Of a stretch of DNA of 64,000 nt, positions 33,778-42,948 are shown in pieces. The number at the start of each line of letters is the position of its first letter. Position 1 is the first letter of the stretch. Under the pieces are notes generated by a model. It did not search any database. It saw only the letters and a list, made by a program, of their open reading frames with translations, and had not been told where the DNA came from. The stretch comes from Candidatus Aminicenantes bacterium UBA1061. Its GTDB lineage: Bacteria > Acidobacteriota > Aminicenantia > Aminicenantales > Saccharicenantaceae. The DNA is taken from the NCBI GenBank assembly GCA_002316315.1, contig DCDG01000037.1, positions 1-64,000 on the forward strand, read 5' to 3'. Both the position numbers and the translations under genes were made by a program.

Positions 33778-34551
33778 TCAGCCAAACCGCCCCGTTATAT
33801 AGTCTTCAGTCCGGCGATCCCTGGGGCTGGTAAAAATTTGATCTGTCAGACCAAATTCCACGAGCTCACCCAGCAAGAAATAACCGGTATAATCAGAGAC
33901 CCTGGCTGCCTGTTGCATATTATGAGTGACAATAATTATAGTATACTTTTGTTTCAGCTGATACATTAAATCTTCGATCCTGGCCGTAGCCGTTGGATCA
34001 AGAGCAGAACATGGCTCGTCCATCAAGACCACTTCTGGTTCAACCGCCAAGACCCGGGCAATGCACAGCCGTTGTTGCTGCTCCCCGGTAAGCCAGAGAG
34101 CATTGGTCTGCAGCCTGTCTTTAAGTTCATCCCAGAGATTAACAGCCTGCAAGCTGTGAAAAAGCCTTTCTTCCATTGAGGTCGGATCGGTCTGACCGTG
34201 GACCCTGAGCCCATAAGTGACATTATCAAAAACACTGAGAGGAAAAGGGTTAGGCCGCTGAAAAACCATGCCGACTCTTCTCCTTAGTTCCAGCAAATCG
34301 ATATCATCATCGAAAATATTTTTTCCATCAAAAATGACCCGGCCCTCGGTTCTGGCCCCTTCAACCAAATCATTCATCCGGTTTAGCGTCCTCAGAAAAG
34401 TTGATTTACCACAACCGGAGGGGCCAATCAGGGCAGTTATCTTCCTGACTTGAATATCAATATTTACATTCTTCAGAACCTGAAATTGGCTGTAAAAAAC
34501 CGACAGCGACTTGACTTCAATGATATTTGCGCCACCGATTATTTCTGCCAT
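33778..34551 (-). CDS. pstB: phosphate ABC transporter ATPase PstB (first copy, altered signature)
   Basis: Cytosolic ATPase of the Pst phosphate importer, 257 residues. Walker [10 protein letters not shown] at 43-51, Q-loop Gln at 98 (VFQRPNPF), Walker B VVLMDEP with Glu179, and switch His at 210 (VTHN) are intact. The signature is LTGEQ at 154-158 (34078-34092) instead of LSGGQ, with Glu in place of the second Gly. Its neighbour has a normal signature but lacks the Q-loop Gln and switch His. The two copies probably form a heterodimer with one working site. The ends (TGRFG and EGRFG) are alike. Confidence 0.93.
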   Translation of the reverse strand: MAEIIGGANIIEVKSLSVFYSQFQVLKNVNIDIQVRKITALIGPSGCGKSTFLRTLNRMNDLVEGARTEGRVIFDGKNIFDDDIDLLELRRRVGMVFQRPNPFPLSVFDNVTYGLRVHGQTDPTSMEERLFHSLQAVNLWDELKDRLQTNALWLTGEQQQRLCIARVLAVEPEVVLMDEPCSALDPTATARIEDLMYQLKQKYTIIIVTHNMQQAARVSDYTGYFLLGELVEFGLTDQIFTSPRDRRTEDYITGRFG

Positions 34552-34738
34552 GTCTTTATTTTCCCTCAGCCTTTAACCTTATCTTTATCATCTCTCATAA
34601 TTCCCTGGCTTCTGTCCTTATATAATCCTTTTATTAATTTTATTTTAACTCTTGATTAATTTCCTTTAAATTTAGGCCTGCCGTCAGAGAAAGGCCATTT
34701 CTATCCACCTTTTTATCTTTTAGAGCCTGTTTCGAGCC

Positions 34739-35497
34739 TCAGCCAAATCTCCCCTCAATATAGTTTTCTGTACGTTTATCAGATGGCCTGGTAAAAATGA
34801 TCCCGGTTTCGTTTACTTCTACCAGCTCACCCATCAGAAAAAAAGCTGTGCGGTCTGCAACCCGGGCAGCCTGCTTCGTATTATTAGTTACGAGGATAAT
34901 AGTATAGTCCTTTTTCAGCAGCCTCAGTGTGTCTTCAATTTTCATGGTGGAGATGGGGTCGAGGCCTGAGGTCGGTTCATCCAGAAGAATATACTCCGGT
35001 TTAAGGGCCAGAACACGAGCCAGACACAGCCGTTGCTGCTGGCCGCCCGAGAGTTTTAAAGCACTGATCTTCAACCGATCTTTGACTTCAGCCCATAATC
35101 CAGCTTTTTCCAAACAATCCTCAACCAGACGGTCAAGCTCTCCTCGGTTAGTCTGACCCTGGAGCTTTGGACCAAAAACAACATTGTCATAAATGCTCAT
35201 GGGCAGAGGAACCGGTGTTGCAAAAACCATTCCAAGCTGGCGACGTAAAGCAGCTACCTCGACTTCAGGTTGATAAATGTCCTGGCCATCAATTAAAATA
35301 TTACCTGAAACCCTTGACCCGGGGACAAGATCGTTCAGCCGGTTAAGGCAAGTTAAAAAAGTTGATTTACCGCTTCTGGCCGGACCGATAATACCCAGTA
35401 TTTCCCTCCGGTAAATCACAAGATTGAGATTCTTCAAACTCTGTTGCTGGCCATAAAAATGACTAAAATTTACGACCTGAATAGCTGTGTCTCTCAT
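34739..35497 (-). CDS. pstB: phosphate ABC transporter ATPase PstB (second copy, altered Q- and H-loops)
   Basis: Paralogue of the downstream PstB, about 252 residues. Walker A GPARSGKST at 38-46, normal signature LSGGQQQR at 149-156, and Walker B ILLDEP with Glu174. The Q-loop reads VFATP, with Ala at 93 (GCA at 35219-35221) where PstB has Gln. The switch reads VTNN, with Asn at 205 (AAT at 34883-34885) where ABC ATPases have His. Everything else is intact, so it is not a decayed gene. The ATG at 35497 is preferred over GTG at 35500. A 187-base gap separates it from the other copy. Confidence 0.9.
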   Translation of the reverse strand: MRDTAIQVVNFSHFYGQQQSLKNLNLVIYRREILGIIGPARSGKSTFLTCLNRLNDLVPGSRVSGNILIDGQDIYQPEVEVAALRRQLGMVFATPVPLPMSIYDNVVFGPKLQGQTNRGELDRLVEDCLEKAGLWAEVKDRLKISALKLSGGQQQRLCLARVLALKPEYILLDEPTSGLDPISTMKIEDTLRLLKKDYTIILVTNNTKQAARVADRTAFFLMGELVEVNETGIIFTRPSDKRTENYIEGRFG

Positions 35498-35549
35498 CAC
35501 CTGCCTGTCCTGCTTTTTTACTTATTCATGATCATTTTTTTATTCCTGT

Positions 35550-36404
35550 TTATTCCGGCGATGTCCGGCTTATGTATTTGCCCATCAAATAATAAGTGAT
35601 GATATTAATCATAAGAATGGCTATAACCAGGACAGCTGCCGTCCCATAAGCCTTGGGCATAGAAATACCCTCCCTGGCCAGAATATAAAAATGAACCGAC
35701 ATGGTTCTACCTGAGGAGAAAATAGACGAGGGAAGATGAAGGGCACTACCGGCGGTAAATATGACTGCCGCCGTTTCTCCAATGCTTCGCCCGATGCTCA
35801 AAACCACGCCGGTGGCTATGCCCGGAGCAGCTGAGGGCAGGACAACTTTCGTCACTGTTTGCCACCGGGTACTTCCCAGAGAATAGCTGGCCAGGCGATA
35901 GGCAGCCGGTACACTCTTAATAGCTTCCTCACTTGTTCTGATAATAGTCGGCAAGACCATAAAGGCCAGAGTTAATCCACCACTTAAAATTGACCAGCCA
36001 AATTTAAGTTTATTAACAAAAAGGATAAAACCAAAAAGGCCAAAGATAATGGAAGGAATGCCGGCCAGGCATTCAGCCCCAAAACGGATTATCCGGGTAA
36101 CCACCCTTTCAGATGTATATTCAGTAAGATAAATAGCTGTCCCCACTCCTAAGGGCGTGGCCACCAGCAAAGCAATAAAGGTAAGATAGATGGTGGTAAC
36201 AATCGTCGAGAAGATTCCTCCCTCACGTCCCATATGAGCAGGATTTGTCGTCAGGAACTCCAGGCTGAGCTGGGGCAGGCCGTTTTTTAAAATAACAGCC
36301 AGAATAAAAATTAAGACCAGGATGGCAACAGAGGTCATCATATATAGAAGAATCTGTATGACTTTTTGTTCAGCTCTCGGTTTTAACCTGAAATGTTTCT
36401 TCAC
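35550..36404 (-). CDS. pstA: phosphate ABC transporter permease PstA
   Basis: Inner-membrane permease of the Pst system: 284 residues, about six hydrophobic segments. FLTTNPAHMGREGGI after the first helix is a PstA hallmark. The EAA loop YSLGSTRWQTVTKVVLPSA at about 173-191 contacts PstB, and GRSIGETAAV follows. It starts with GTG at 36404, 11 bases after pstC. The ribosome site is weak, so translation may be coupled to pstC. Confidence 0.95.
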   Translation of the reverse strand: MKKHFRLKPRAEQKVIQILLYMMTSVAILVLIFILAVILKNGLPQLSLEFLTTNPAHMGREGGIFSTIVTTIYLTFIALLVATPLGVGTAIYLTEYTSERVVTRIIRFGAECLAGIPSIIFGLFGFILFVNKLKFGWSILSGGLTLAFMVLPTIIRTSEEAIKSVPAAYRLASYSLGSTRWQTVTKVVLPSAAPGIATGVVLSIGRSIGETAAVIFTAGSALHLPSSIFSSGRTMSVHFYILAREGISMPKAYGTAAVLVIAILMINIITYYLMGKYISRTSPE

Positions 36405-36415
36405 TTTTTTCCCGG

Positions 36416-37276
36416 CTATTTTCTGGACTGTTTCCTGGCAGTCAGATTGGCCAGGAAGTTTAAAATCATAATAATAACAAAAAGAATAACACCTGTAGCA
36501 AATAGTGCCTGACGGTGTTCTCCGCTGGCATAAGCCATTTCCAGGGCAATATTTGAAGTCAGGGTTCTGACAGGAGCCAGTAACGACCCGGGCAGGTCAG
36601 CCGCATTTCCGGCGACCATAATGACGGCCATGGTCTCGCCTATGGCTCTTCCCATTCCCAGAATAATTCCTGCCACCAGACCCGAGCGGGCCGCCGGTAA
36701 AACTACCATCCTGACTGTTTGCCACTTAGTCGCACCCAATGCCATGGAGCCTTCACGGTAAGAATCAGGAACCGCTCTGATGGAATCGATAGAAATACTG
36801 ATAATAGTTGGCAGAATCATTATACCCAGAATTATAGAAGCAGACAGGACGGATAAACCTGGCCCCCCAAACGTTTCCCTGATAAAGGGCACCAGAAACA
36901 TCAGTCCTAGAAACCCATAAACAACGGAAGGAATACCGGATAGAAGTTCAATAACCGGCTTTAAAATCCGTGAGACCCGGCGAGTGGAGAATTCAGTCAA
37001 AAAAATGGCACTGGCCAGGCCCAGAGGCACACCAATCAGCAGGGCCCCCAGGGTAACCAGCAGTGAACCAACAATCATCGGCAGCAAGCCGAAACTCTTT
37101 TCTGACGGAAACCAGTCCTGGCCAAGCAGAAAATTCTTCAGGCCATATTTCGCCATGATGGGCAGACCCTGCTCAAAGATAAAAATCGTAATGATGGCCA
37201 GAATTGAGATAGCGGATAGAGCCACCACCAGCAGGCTGATCCTGATCAACCGGTCATTAGCTTTAGGCCTGGCCAT
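36416..37276 (-). CDS. pstC: phosphate ABC transporter permease PstC
   Basis: Second permease of the Pst system with six hydrophobic segments. ELLSGIPSVVYGFLGL marks the family, then MALGATKWQTVRMVVLPAA (EAA loop) and GRAIGETMAVIMVAGN. The ATG at 37276 (MARPKAND) lies 5 bases after the pstS stop with GGAGGG upstream, giving 286 residues. A longer reading to 37381 would overlap pstS by 100 bases and lacks support. Confidence 0.94.
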   Translation of the reverse strand: MARPKANDRLIRISLLVVALSAISILAIITIFIFEQGLPIMAKYGLKNFLLGQDWFPSEKSFGLLPMIVGSLLVTLGALLIGVPLGLASAIFLTEFSTRRVSRILKPVIELLSGIPSVVYGFLGLMFLVPFIRETFGGPGLSVLSASIILGIMILPTIISISIDSIRAVPDSYREGSMALGATKWQTVRMVVLPAARSGLVAGIILGMGRAIGETMAVIMVAGNAADLPGSLLAPVRTLTSNIALEMAYASGEHRQALFATGVILFVIIMILNFLANLTARKQSRK

Positions 37277-37280
37277 TATC

Positions 37281-38219
37281 TTATTCTTCCCTCCGTTCAA
37301 ATCCGGTATCAGCAGGAATTTTTTTAACAGGAATAAGCCCTTCCTGAGGCAGCCTCGACTGAATTTCATCTGATAGAACAAAGTCTATGAATTCCTTTAA
37401 AAGCCCCCGTGGCTCTTCTAAGACTAGAAACAGGAAGGGCCGGCGAAGCCCGTATTCGCCTTTTACAATAGCTTCTTCCGATGGTCGAACGCCCTCAAGA
37501 GCGATAGCTTTCACCCTATCGTTAACCAGGCCAAGAGATATAAAGCCAATTGAGTTCTCGTCACGGCTAACAATTTCCCTGACCACCCCATTGGAATCCT
37601 CAACAATGGCCTTTTTGCTGATTCTTCTTTGTCCCATGACCATTTCCTGAAAAGCCCCACGCGTGCCAGAGCCTTCTTCTCTAACCACGACCGTTATAGT
37701 CTTATCGGTACTATTAAGTATTTTCCAGTTAGTAATTTCACCAGCAAAAATACTTCGAACCTGCTCAATGCTCAGGTTATTAACAGAATTTGATGGGTGG
37801 ACAATAATCGCCAGGCCATCATAAGCTACTGTGATTTCCATCAGATCCTTTTCATCCTGTTTCAGCTCTCTTGATGATAAGCCAATATCAGCCGTCTTCT
37901 CTTTGACCGCCATTATGCCGGCGCTGGAACCACCCCCCTGAACATTGATGACCACCTTAGCATCTTTCTCCATAAAAAGCTCGGCCCATTCATCAGTAAA
38001 GGGCTGGATGCTGGTGGAACCAGCCACAATAATTTCCTCACGGCCAGAATTCGGCCGACAGGCTGAAAAGTTGAAAAAACAGAAGGCACCCAATATCAAA
38101 TAAACAACCAGATAAAAATGCCCGGTCAGAATATTGTCTTTTAAAAACTTCTTGGAAAAAAAAGATTGACGATTGGCCTGGTGAAATGTATCGCCATATT
38201 TTTTTGACTCAGAGTTCAT
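37281..38219 (-). CDS. pstS: phosphate-binding lipoprotein PstS
   Basis: Periplasm-facing phosphate receptor. Lipobox FSAC with lipidated C54, after an unusually long 30-residue hydrophilic lead and a hydrophobic segment at about 34-50. Phosphate-binding motifs: AGSTSIQPF at about 67-75, GGGSSAGI, and EEGSGTRGAF. AAAGGAG lies about 13 bases before the ATG, so the true start may differ slightly. First gene of the operon pstS-C-A-B-B-phoU. No Pho-box could be confirmed upstream. Confidence 0.93.
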   Translation of the reverse strand: MNSESKKYGDTFHQANRQSFFSKKFLKDNILTGHFYLVVYLILGAFCFFNFSACRPNSGREEIIVAGSTSIQPFTDEWAELFMEKDAKVVINVQGGGSSAGIMAVKEKTADIGLSSRELKQDEKDLMEITVAYDGLAIIVHPSNSVNNLSIEQVRSIFAGEITNWKILNSTDKTITVVVREEGSGTRGAFQEMVMGQRRISKKAIVEDSNGVVREIVSRDENSIGFISLGLVNDRVKAIALEGVRPSEEAIVKGEYGLRRPFLFLVLEEPRGLLKEFIDFVLSDEIQSRLPQEGLIPVKKIPADTGFERREE

Positions 38220-38395
38220 GCTCAGCCATTCCGCTCCTTTAGACTTAGCACTCCTACTGGCGGAATACAGATATAATTCTCGGCAGAAACCAGTCTTTCT
38301 GTATCAGGGGTTATTCAATAAGTTGATATTATACCTGACTTGTCGAAAAAGAAAAGTATGAATTTTAATGCTGCCAGAAGAGAGCTCAACCGGTC

Positions 38396-40348
38396 TCAGG
38401 ATGAAATCTTATCAAGTTCCTCCAGTCTTCTCTCAAATATCTCCTTTTTTTCTTCATACTCCTGATAAACTTGAGCATATTCTTCATAAAGTGAATCGAG
38501 GCTATGGCGATGGAGATCGAGGTTGCGGGAAAGACGGACTACCTCCTGCCCACAGCCCTCGACTGAAGCATCTATTATCTTCTGGGTGAGCTGACTAATC
38601 CTTTCTTCCGTTTCTTCAATGCTATTTTCAAGTCCACTAACTCTTTCTTCCAGCGGCTTAAGGTTGCGTGATTTTTCTATGATCACTTCTGAACGAAGCC
38701 TTCTCAGCTCACGCGGGGAGAGCTTAAACCTGAATGGTGTCTCATAAGGCGCAGCTGCTGGACTCGGCCCTTCGCCTGGAATCTGCCCGTAATGATGGTC
38801 AACTCCTGAAATGACTTTACCATTTTTCTCTGTAAAGCCATTTTTAACTGCTTTCTCGACTTTTTCTTCACTCCAGCCCACTTTTTTCAAGAAACTTTCG
38901 TAATCGCCTTCAAAGATATCAATCTTATTGTCCTGAAAAACAATCAGACGTTCAGCCAGAGCCCGCAGGAACATTTCGTTATGAGTGACCATAACCACCG
39001 CACCTTCAAAGTTATCAAGAGCAGCCAGTAAAGCATCGCTTGATTCCAGATCGAGATGATTGGTTGGTTCATCCAGCAAAAGTAAATTAATCGGCCTGGC
39101 CAGAATTTTGCCCAGAAGGACACGGCTCTTTTCACCTCCCGACAGCACCCTGATTGGCTTAAGAGCCTCATCACCTTCAAACATCAGTGTGCCGGCAATC
39201 TGGCGGACACGGACCGGCTCAAGCCGGGGATTGGCCAGGGCGATTTCTTCCAGAACCGTATTTTCATTATTCATTTCTTCAGCATAACTTTGTTCGTAAT
39301 AACCGACCGCCACTGACCTGGAGTAAGTTATTCCCCCGGTTTGTGGCTCAAACAGACTAGCCATAACCTTAAGAAGGGTCGTCTTCCCGCGTCCATTGCG
39401 ACCAATGACCATGACTCGATCACGGGCTCCAATTTGAAAACTCAGCCTGTCAATGATCGGTTTGTCGGGAATATAACCAAAGCTTACTCCATCGAGACTC
39501 AGAGCGTATTTATGGTGAAAAGGCTTTTCCTGAAAAGCAAATTCCATATTCTTTATCTTTTCGAGTTTTTCCCGTTTTCCCATTTTTTCTATATATTTCA
39601 GGCGGGATTGAACCAGACCAGCCAGCCGGGCCTTGGCCCGGAAGCGGTTGATGAAAACTTCCATCTCTTTGCGCTTTCTTTCATCATTAATTCGTGTCTT
39701 CTCATAAACTTCTTCTTCCTGGGCAATCTGGTCATAATATTTTTCAGTATTGCCTTCGATCTTCCTGGCTTTATGACGATGAAGGCCAAGGATATGGGTA
39801 GCAATTCGGTCCATAAAGCTTCGATCATGAGTGATCAGCATCAATTCTCCCGGCCAATCTAATAAGAACTTTTCCAGCCAGCGAATGGAAGTAATATCCA
39901 GATAATTATTTGGCTCATCCAGAAGAAGCAGATCATAGTCGGTTAAAAGAAGCCGGGCCAGGTTGAGCCTGACCTGATAACCTCCAGACAGCTGGAAAGG
40001 GTTAAGTTGAAACTCCAGGGGAAAAAATCCTAGTCCGCTCAGCACTTTTTCCACCCGCCAGAGTTGATCTGCACCGGGGCTGGACAGACCGCGGCTGGCT
40101 TCTTCTAAAACTGTTGCCCCTTTAAAATCAGCTTCTTGCTGCAAATAACCGATCCTATAATTTTTCGGAATGATGATCCGGCCCTCATCCGGTTCTTCCA
40201 GTCCAGCTATCAGGCGGAAAAGAGTTGATTTCCCGTGACCATTTTTGCCGACTACCCCCACCCTTTCTCCCCGGTTAAGCCGGAAACTGATTTTTTCGAA
40301 CAAAACCTGCGAGCCATAACTTTTAGATAAACCTTCGACTGCTAGCAT
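38396..40348 (-). CDS. ABC-F family ATPase
   Basis: Soluble protein with two ABC domains and no membrane part, 650 residues, of the ABC-F (Uup/EttA/YdiF-like) translation-factor group. Walker A is GKNGHGKST at about 35-43 and GRNGRGKTT near 319. The signatures are LSGGYQVRL near 136 and LSGGEKSRV near 420, with a charged linker between domains at about 245-285. A long C-terminal coiled coil (about 565-650) resembles Uup, so a ribosome or DNA-linked role is possible. The ribosome site is weak. Confidence 0.9.
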   Translation of the reverse strand: MLAVEGLSKSYGSQVLFEKISFRLNRGERVGVVGKNGHGKSTLFRLIAGLEEPDEGRIIIPKNYRIGYLQQEADFKGATVLEEASRGLSSPGADQLWRVEKVLSGLGFFPLEFQLNPFQLSGGYQVRLNLARLLLTDYDLLLLDEPNNYLDITSIRWLEKFLLDWPGELMLITHDRSFMDRIATHILGLHRHKARKIEGNTEKYYDQIAQEEEVYEKTRINDERKRKEMEVFINRFRAKARLAGLVQSRLKYIEKMGKREKLEKIKNMEFAFQEKPFHHKYALSLDGVSFGYIPDKPIIDRLSFQIGARDRVMVIGRNGRGKTTLLKVMASLFEPQTGGITYSRSVAVGYYEQSYAEEMNNENTVLEEIALANPRLEPVRVRQIAGTLMFEGDEALKPIRVLSGGEKSRVLLGKILARPINLLLLDEPTNHLDLESSDALLAALDNFEGAVVMVTHNEMFLRALAERLIVFQDNKIDIFEGDYESFLKKVGWSEEKVEKAVKNGFTEKNGKVISGVDHHYGQIPGEGPSPAAAPYETPFRFKLSPRELRRLRSEVIIEKSRNLKPLEERVSGLENSIEETEERISQLTQKIIDASVEGCGQEVVRLSRNLDLHRHSLDSLYEEYAQVYQEYEEKKEIFERRLEELDKISS

Positions 40349-40389
40349 GGAAATACCGATCTCCGGTTATTTGATAAGAATTTAAACCA

Positions 40390-40427
40390 AAGCCTGGGAC
40401 CGGAGCCAGACCCCCGGTCTCAGGCTT
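40390..40427 (-). terminator. intrinsic terminator after the S46 peptidase gene
   Basis: AAGCCTGGGACCGG (40390-40403) pairs with CCGGTCTCAGGCTT (40414-40427): a 14-bp stem with one G-U pair and a 10-base loop. On the minus strand it follows the S46 stop by about 48 bases and continues into TTGGTTTAAATT. T-runs occur on both sides. Confidence 0.65.
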
Positions 40428-40474
40428 TAATAATAGCATTTTTTCCGGCTATTTAAATCTGCCGAGCAGGTTAA

Positions 40475-42637
40475 TTAAAAACCCAATTCCTTCATAACAT
40501 TGGCTGCACCAGAAAATTTTTCTGTCACGAAAAGCACGTATCTGATATCAACGCTAATCGACCGCTGCCATTCTGGAATGATATAATAATCACTAATGAC
40601 GCTCTCATAGGTCATATCAAAGATGATCCCGACCTGTTCGCCTTTAGCATTAAGGGTGGGTGAGCCAGAGTTCCCCCCGGTGACATTGGTGGTATTGAGG
40701 AAACAAGAAGGTACATCTTTAAGTTGTTGGTCTTCAAAACGGCCAAAATCACGCTGCCGGTAGAGTTCTTTGAGTTTAGCCGGAACATGAAATGGCTCGG
40801 TCCCCGTTTCTTTTTCCATGACTCCTTTAAGAGTCGTAATTGGCTTATAAACGACCGCATCCCTCGGGCTGTAGCCTTCAACCAGTCCATAGGTAAAACG
40901 GATGGTGCTGTTAGCATCTGGTGCTAATTTTCCGTCTTTCATCTCCAGCCAGGCTGCCTCATAAGTCTTTTTAATGTCCTGCCATTCCTGAGCCCAGGCT
41001 TTGCTTCCTTCCCGCACCACCTTCAGCTCCTTTTCCAGGTCAGCCGCCAGCCGGATAAAAGGATCATTGGTCTTAAGCAGTTCAGCTGGCTTAAGCTGGA
41101 GAAGGGCGAGCCTTTTTTCTGGCAAACCAAGTTGAGTCTCCTGATAAAGACTATCAACATAATCGTCTATGGCTTTTTCTGAGCCCTGAGCCATTAAAGC
41201 CTGGAAGGCAGCCGGGATTTTTTCAGCTGGCAGGCCCATCATTTTTTTCAGCTGATGTTTAAAAAACTCGCGGTCAGTCTCAAAGACATAGCCCCGTTCA
41301 GCCAGCTGGATCCGCTGCTTGATATAAGGGAAGTTACGGTCCTGATAAGCAGGCTCGCGATCTTTATCGGGTTTCTGCCGCTCGTTGACCGTCCGGTAGA
41401 TAGTATAGGCCTGAGATAGAACAGTTGAGCCAAAATAAGGGCTCATAATACTGCTCAGTAACTCGTTTTTGGCGACATAACCTTCATAGCGCTTCATAAA
41501 ATCAGCCATCTGGACCAGAACTTGCCCGTACTTTACCTGGCGTTCAGGGGAAAGATTTACCCAGGCCATGAACTCCTTTTCCTGTTCTTTTTTCTTAGCA
41601 ATTAGATCAATTTTCTTCATACCTTCGACTTTACCTTCCATATTCTTCAAGGAATTATAGAGGCCCTTCACCATACTGGCATAACGAATTTCTGCTTCCT
41701 TGTTACCCTGGCTGGCTTTTTCTACAAAGTCAATAATATCTTTGAATTCTGCAATCCGCTTGACCATCGACTCTAAATCAGACTCGATTTCAACGGCTGT
41801 ATGGTTACGGTAGGTTCGGCCCGGATAACCCACGACAAAAGTAAAATCTCCTTCTTGGACGCCGTCCAGTGATAGCTTTAAAAAGGCCTTCGGCTGATAA
41901 GGAACGTTATCCGGACTGTAATCAGCCCCGACTCCATCCTTTGAAACATAAGCCCGCAGGAAAGAAAAATCACAGGTATGCCGGGGCCAGATCCAGTTAT
42001 CTGTTTCTCCGCCATAATTGCCCAGATCCTGTGGCGGAACATAAACCACCCGGATATCCTTAATTCTTTTAAAGCGATACAGAAAATATTGATTGCCGCT
42101 ATACATGGAGGCAATGCTGGCCCTGATATCAGGCCCCTTTTTCTCAGCTTCAGTTACAATTTGATTAATGGCTTTTTCGATAGCTTCATACTTTTGCAGT
42201 GGAGTCAGATTTGGTTTGACCCTGGCCAATACCCGGGCAGTTACCTCTTCATAACCGAGCAGGATATCGGCCGTATAGCCCTGGGCCCGAATTTCTTCAG
42301 CCCGGGTGCGGGCCAGAAAGCCGTCAGTAATATAATCATGTTCTTTACTGGCCGCTCTCTGCACCGCTCCAAAAGCCACATGATGATTGGTGAGAATTAA
42401 ACCCTCCGGGCTAACGAACTCTCCCGTACCTCCGCCTAAGTTGACAATGGCACTCATCAGACCGGTGCCGTCCAGACGGTAAAGATCACCTGGATTCATC
42501 TTCAATCCGAGCTGCTCGAGGTTGAGCATTTTCATCTGGTGAGGCATCCACATGCCTTCATCGGCCATAGCTGACCAGGGCCAGAGAATAAGCCCGATCA
42601 GCCAGATGGAAACAAATAACCTGGTTTTAAATTTCAT
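40475..42637 (-). CDS. S46-family dipeptidyl-peptidase (DPP7/DPP11-like)
   Basis: Exported serine exopeptidase that removes dipeptides from oligopeptides, feeding amino-acid fermentation. The signal peptide ends near AMADEGMW, the usual S46 N-terminus. Catalytic residues by motif: His at 85-86 (TNHHVAF), Asp223 (WPRHTCDFS) and Ser657 (GGNSGSP). At 720 residues it is full length. The position 18 residues after the serine, which I recall as Gly in DPP7 and Arg in DPP11, is Met675 here (FDM), so the preference cannot be read off. GGAGGT precedes the ATG. Confidence 0.94.
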   Translation of the reverse strand: MKFKTRLFVSIWLIGLILWPWSAMADEGMWMPHQMKMLNLEQLGLKMNPGDLYRLDGTGLMSAIVNLGGGTGEFVSPEGLILTNHHVAFGAVQRAASKEHDYITDGFLARTRAEEIRAQGYTADILLGYEEVTARVLARVKPNLTPLQKYEAIEKAINQIVTEAEKKGPDIRASIASMYSGNQYFLYRFKRIKDIRVVYVPPQDLGNYGGETDNWIWPRHTCDFSFLRAYVSKDGVGADYSPDNVPYQPKAFLKLSLDGVQEGDFTFVVGYPGRTYRNHTAVEIESDLESMVKRIAEFKDIIDFVEKASQGNKEAEIRYASMVKGLYNSLKNMEGKVEGMKKIDLIAKKKEQEKEFMAWVNLSPERQVKYGQVLVQMADFMKRYEGYVAKNELLSSIMSPYFGSTVLSQAYTIYRTVNERQKPDKDREPAYQDRNFPYIKQRIQLAERGYVFETDREFFKHQLKKMMGLPAEKIPAAFQALMAQGSEKAIDDYVDSLYQETQLGLPEKRLALLQLKPAELLKTNDPFIRLAADLEKELKVVREGSKAWAQEWQDIKKTYEAAWLEMKDGKLAPDANSTIRFTYGLVEGYSPRDAVVYKPITTLKGVMEKETGTEPFHVPAKLKELYRQRDFGRFEDQQLKDVPSCFLNTTNVTGGNSGSPTLNAKGEQVGIIFDMTYESVISDYYIIPEWQRSISVDIRYVLFVTEKFSGAANVMKELGF

Positions 42638-42948
42638 AATTACCTCCTGACCTTATATATACGGAAAAACTTAACCCGGAGTTCATCTACTTAATATGTT
42701 CTCTGGCTTTAACCTGCTGGCCCAACTTGTTAACCCAGGCTGAAAACCAGCCCTTTCTGAAATCAGTGATCGGGTTCTGCAATTTTAGCTCCGGCTGCCA
42801 GCCGGCGCTTTAAGCTTGAGAAGAGATGATAATATTCAAAATTATCTATTTATTCAACCATCGTGATTCCTTTTCTGCCAGGTCCTAATCTTTCAAGGTC
42901 AAAAAAATGTTAGAATAGTTAATTATGGCAGATGCTTAGGAGAGCAAA
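42638..42948. other. 311-base divergent gap between the S46 peptidase and asparaginase genes
   Basis: It contains the GGAGGT site of the S46 gene, TATATA-like boxes on its minus side, and on the plus side a TAGAAT -10-like box (42911-42916) and an AGGAG site before the asparaginase ATG. No convincing -35 box or RNA structure was found. Confidence 0.4.

Noticed and set aside
33735..33785. Longer N-terminus of PhoU reaching into pstB
   Set aside because: The ATG at 33734 has AAGGAG at good spacing and gives the usual PhoU start. The extension is out of family.
34739..35497. Second PstB as a pseudogene
   Set aside because: It is full length, with Walker A, signature, Walker B and the C-terminus intact. 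The two changed residues form a pattern complementary to the other copy rather than random decay.
39341..39862. 173-codon plus-strand frame opposite the ABC-F gene
   Set aside because: It is antisense to conserved ABC domains and has no ribosome site or recognisable motif.
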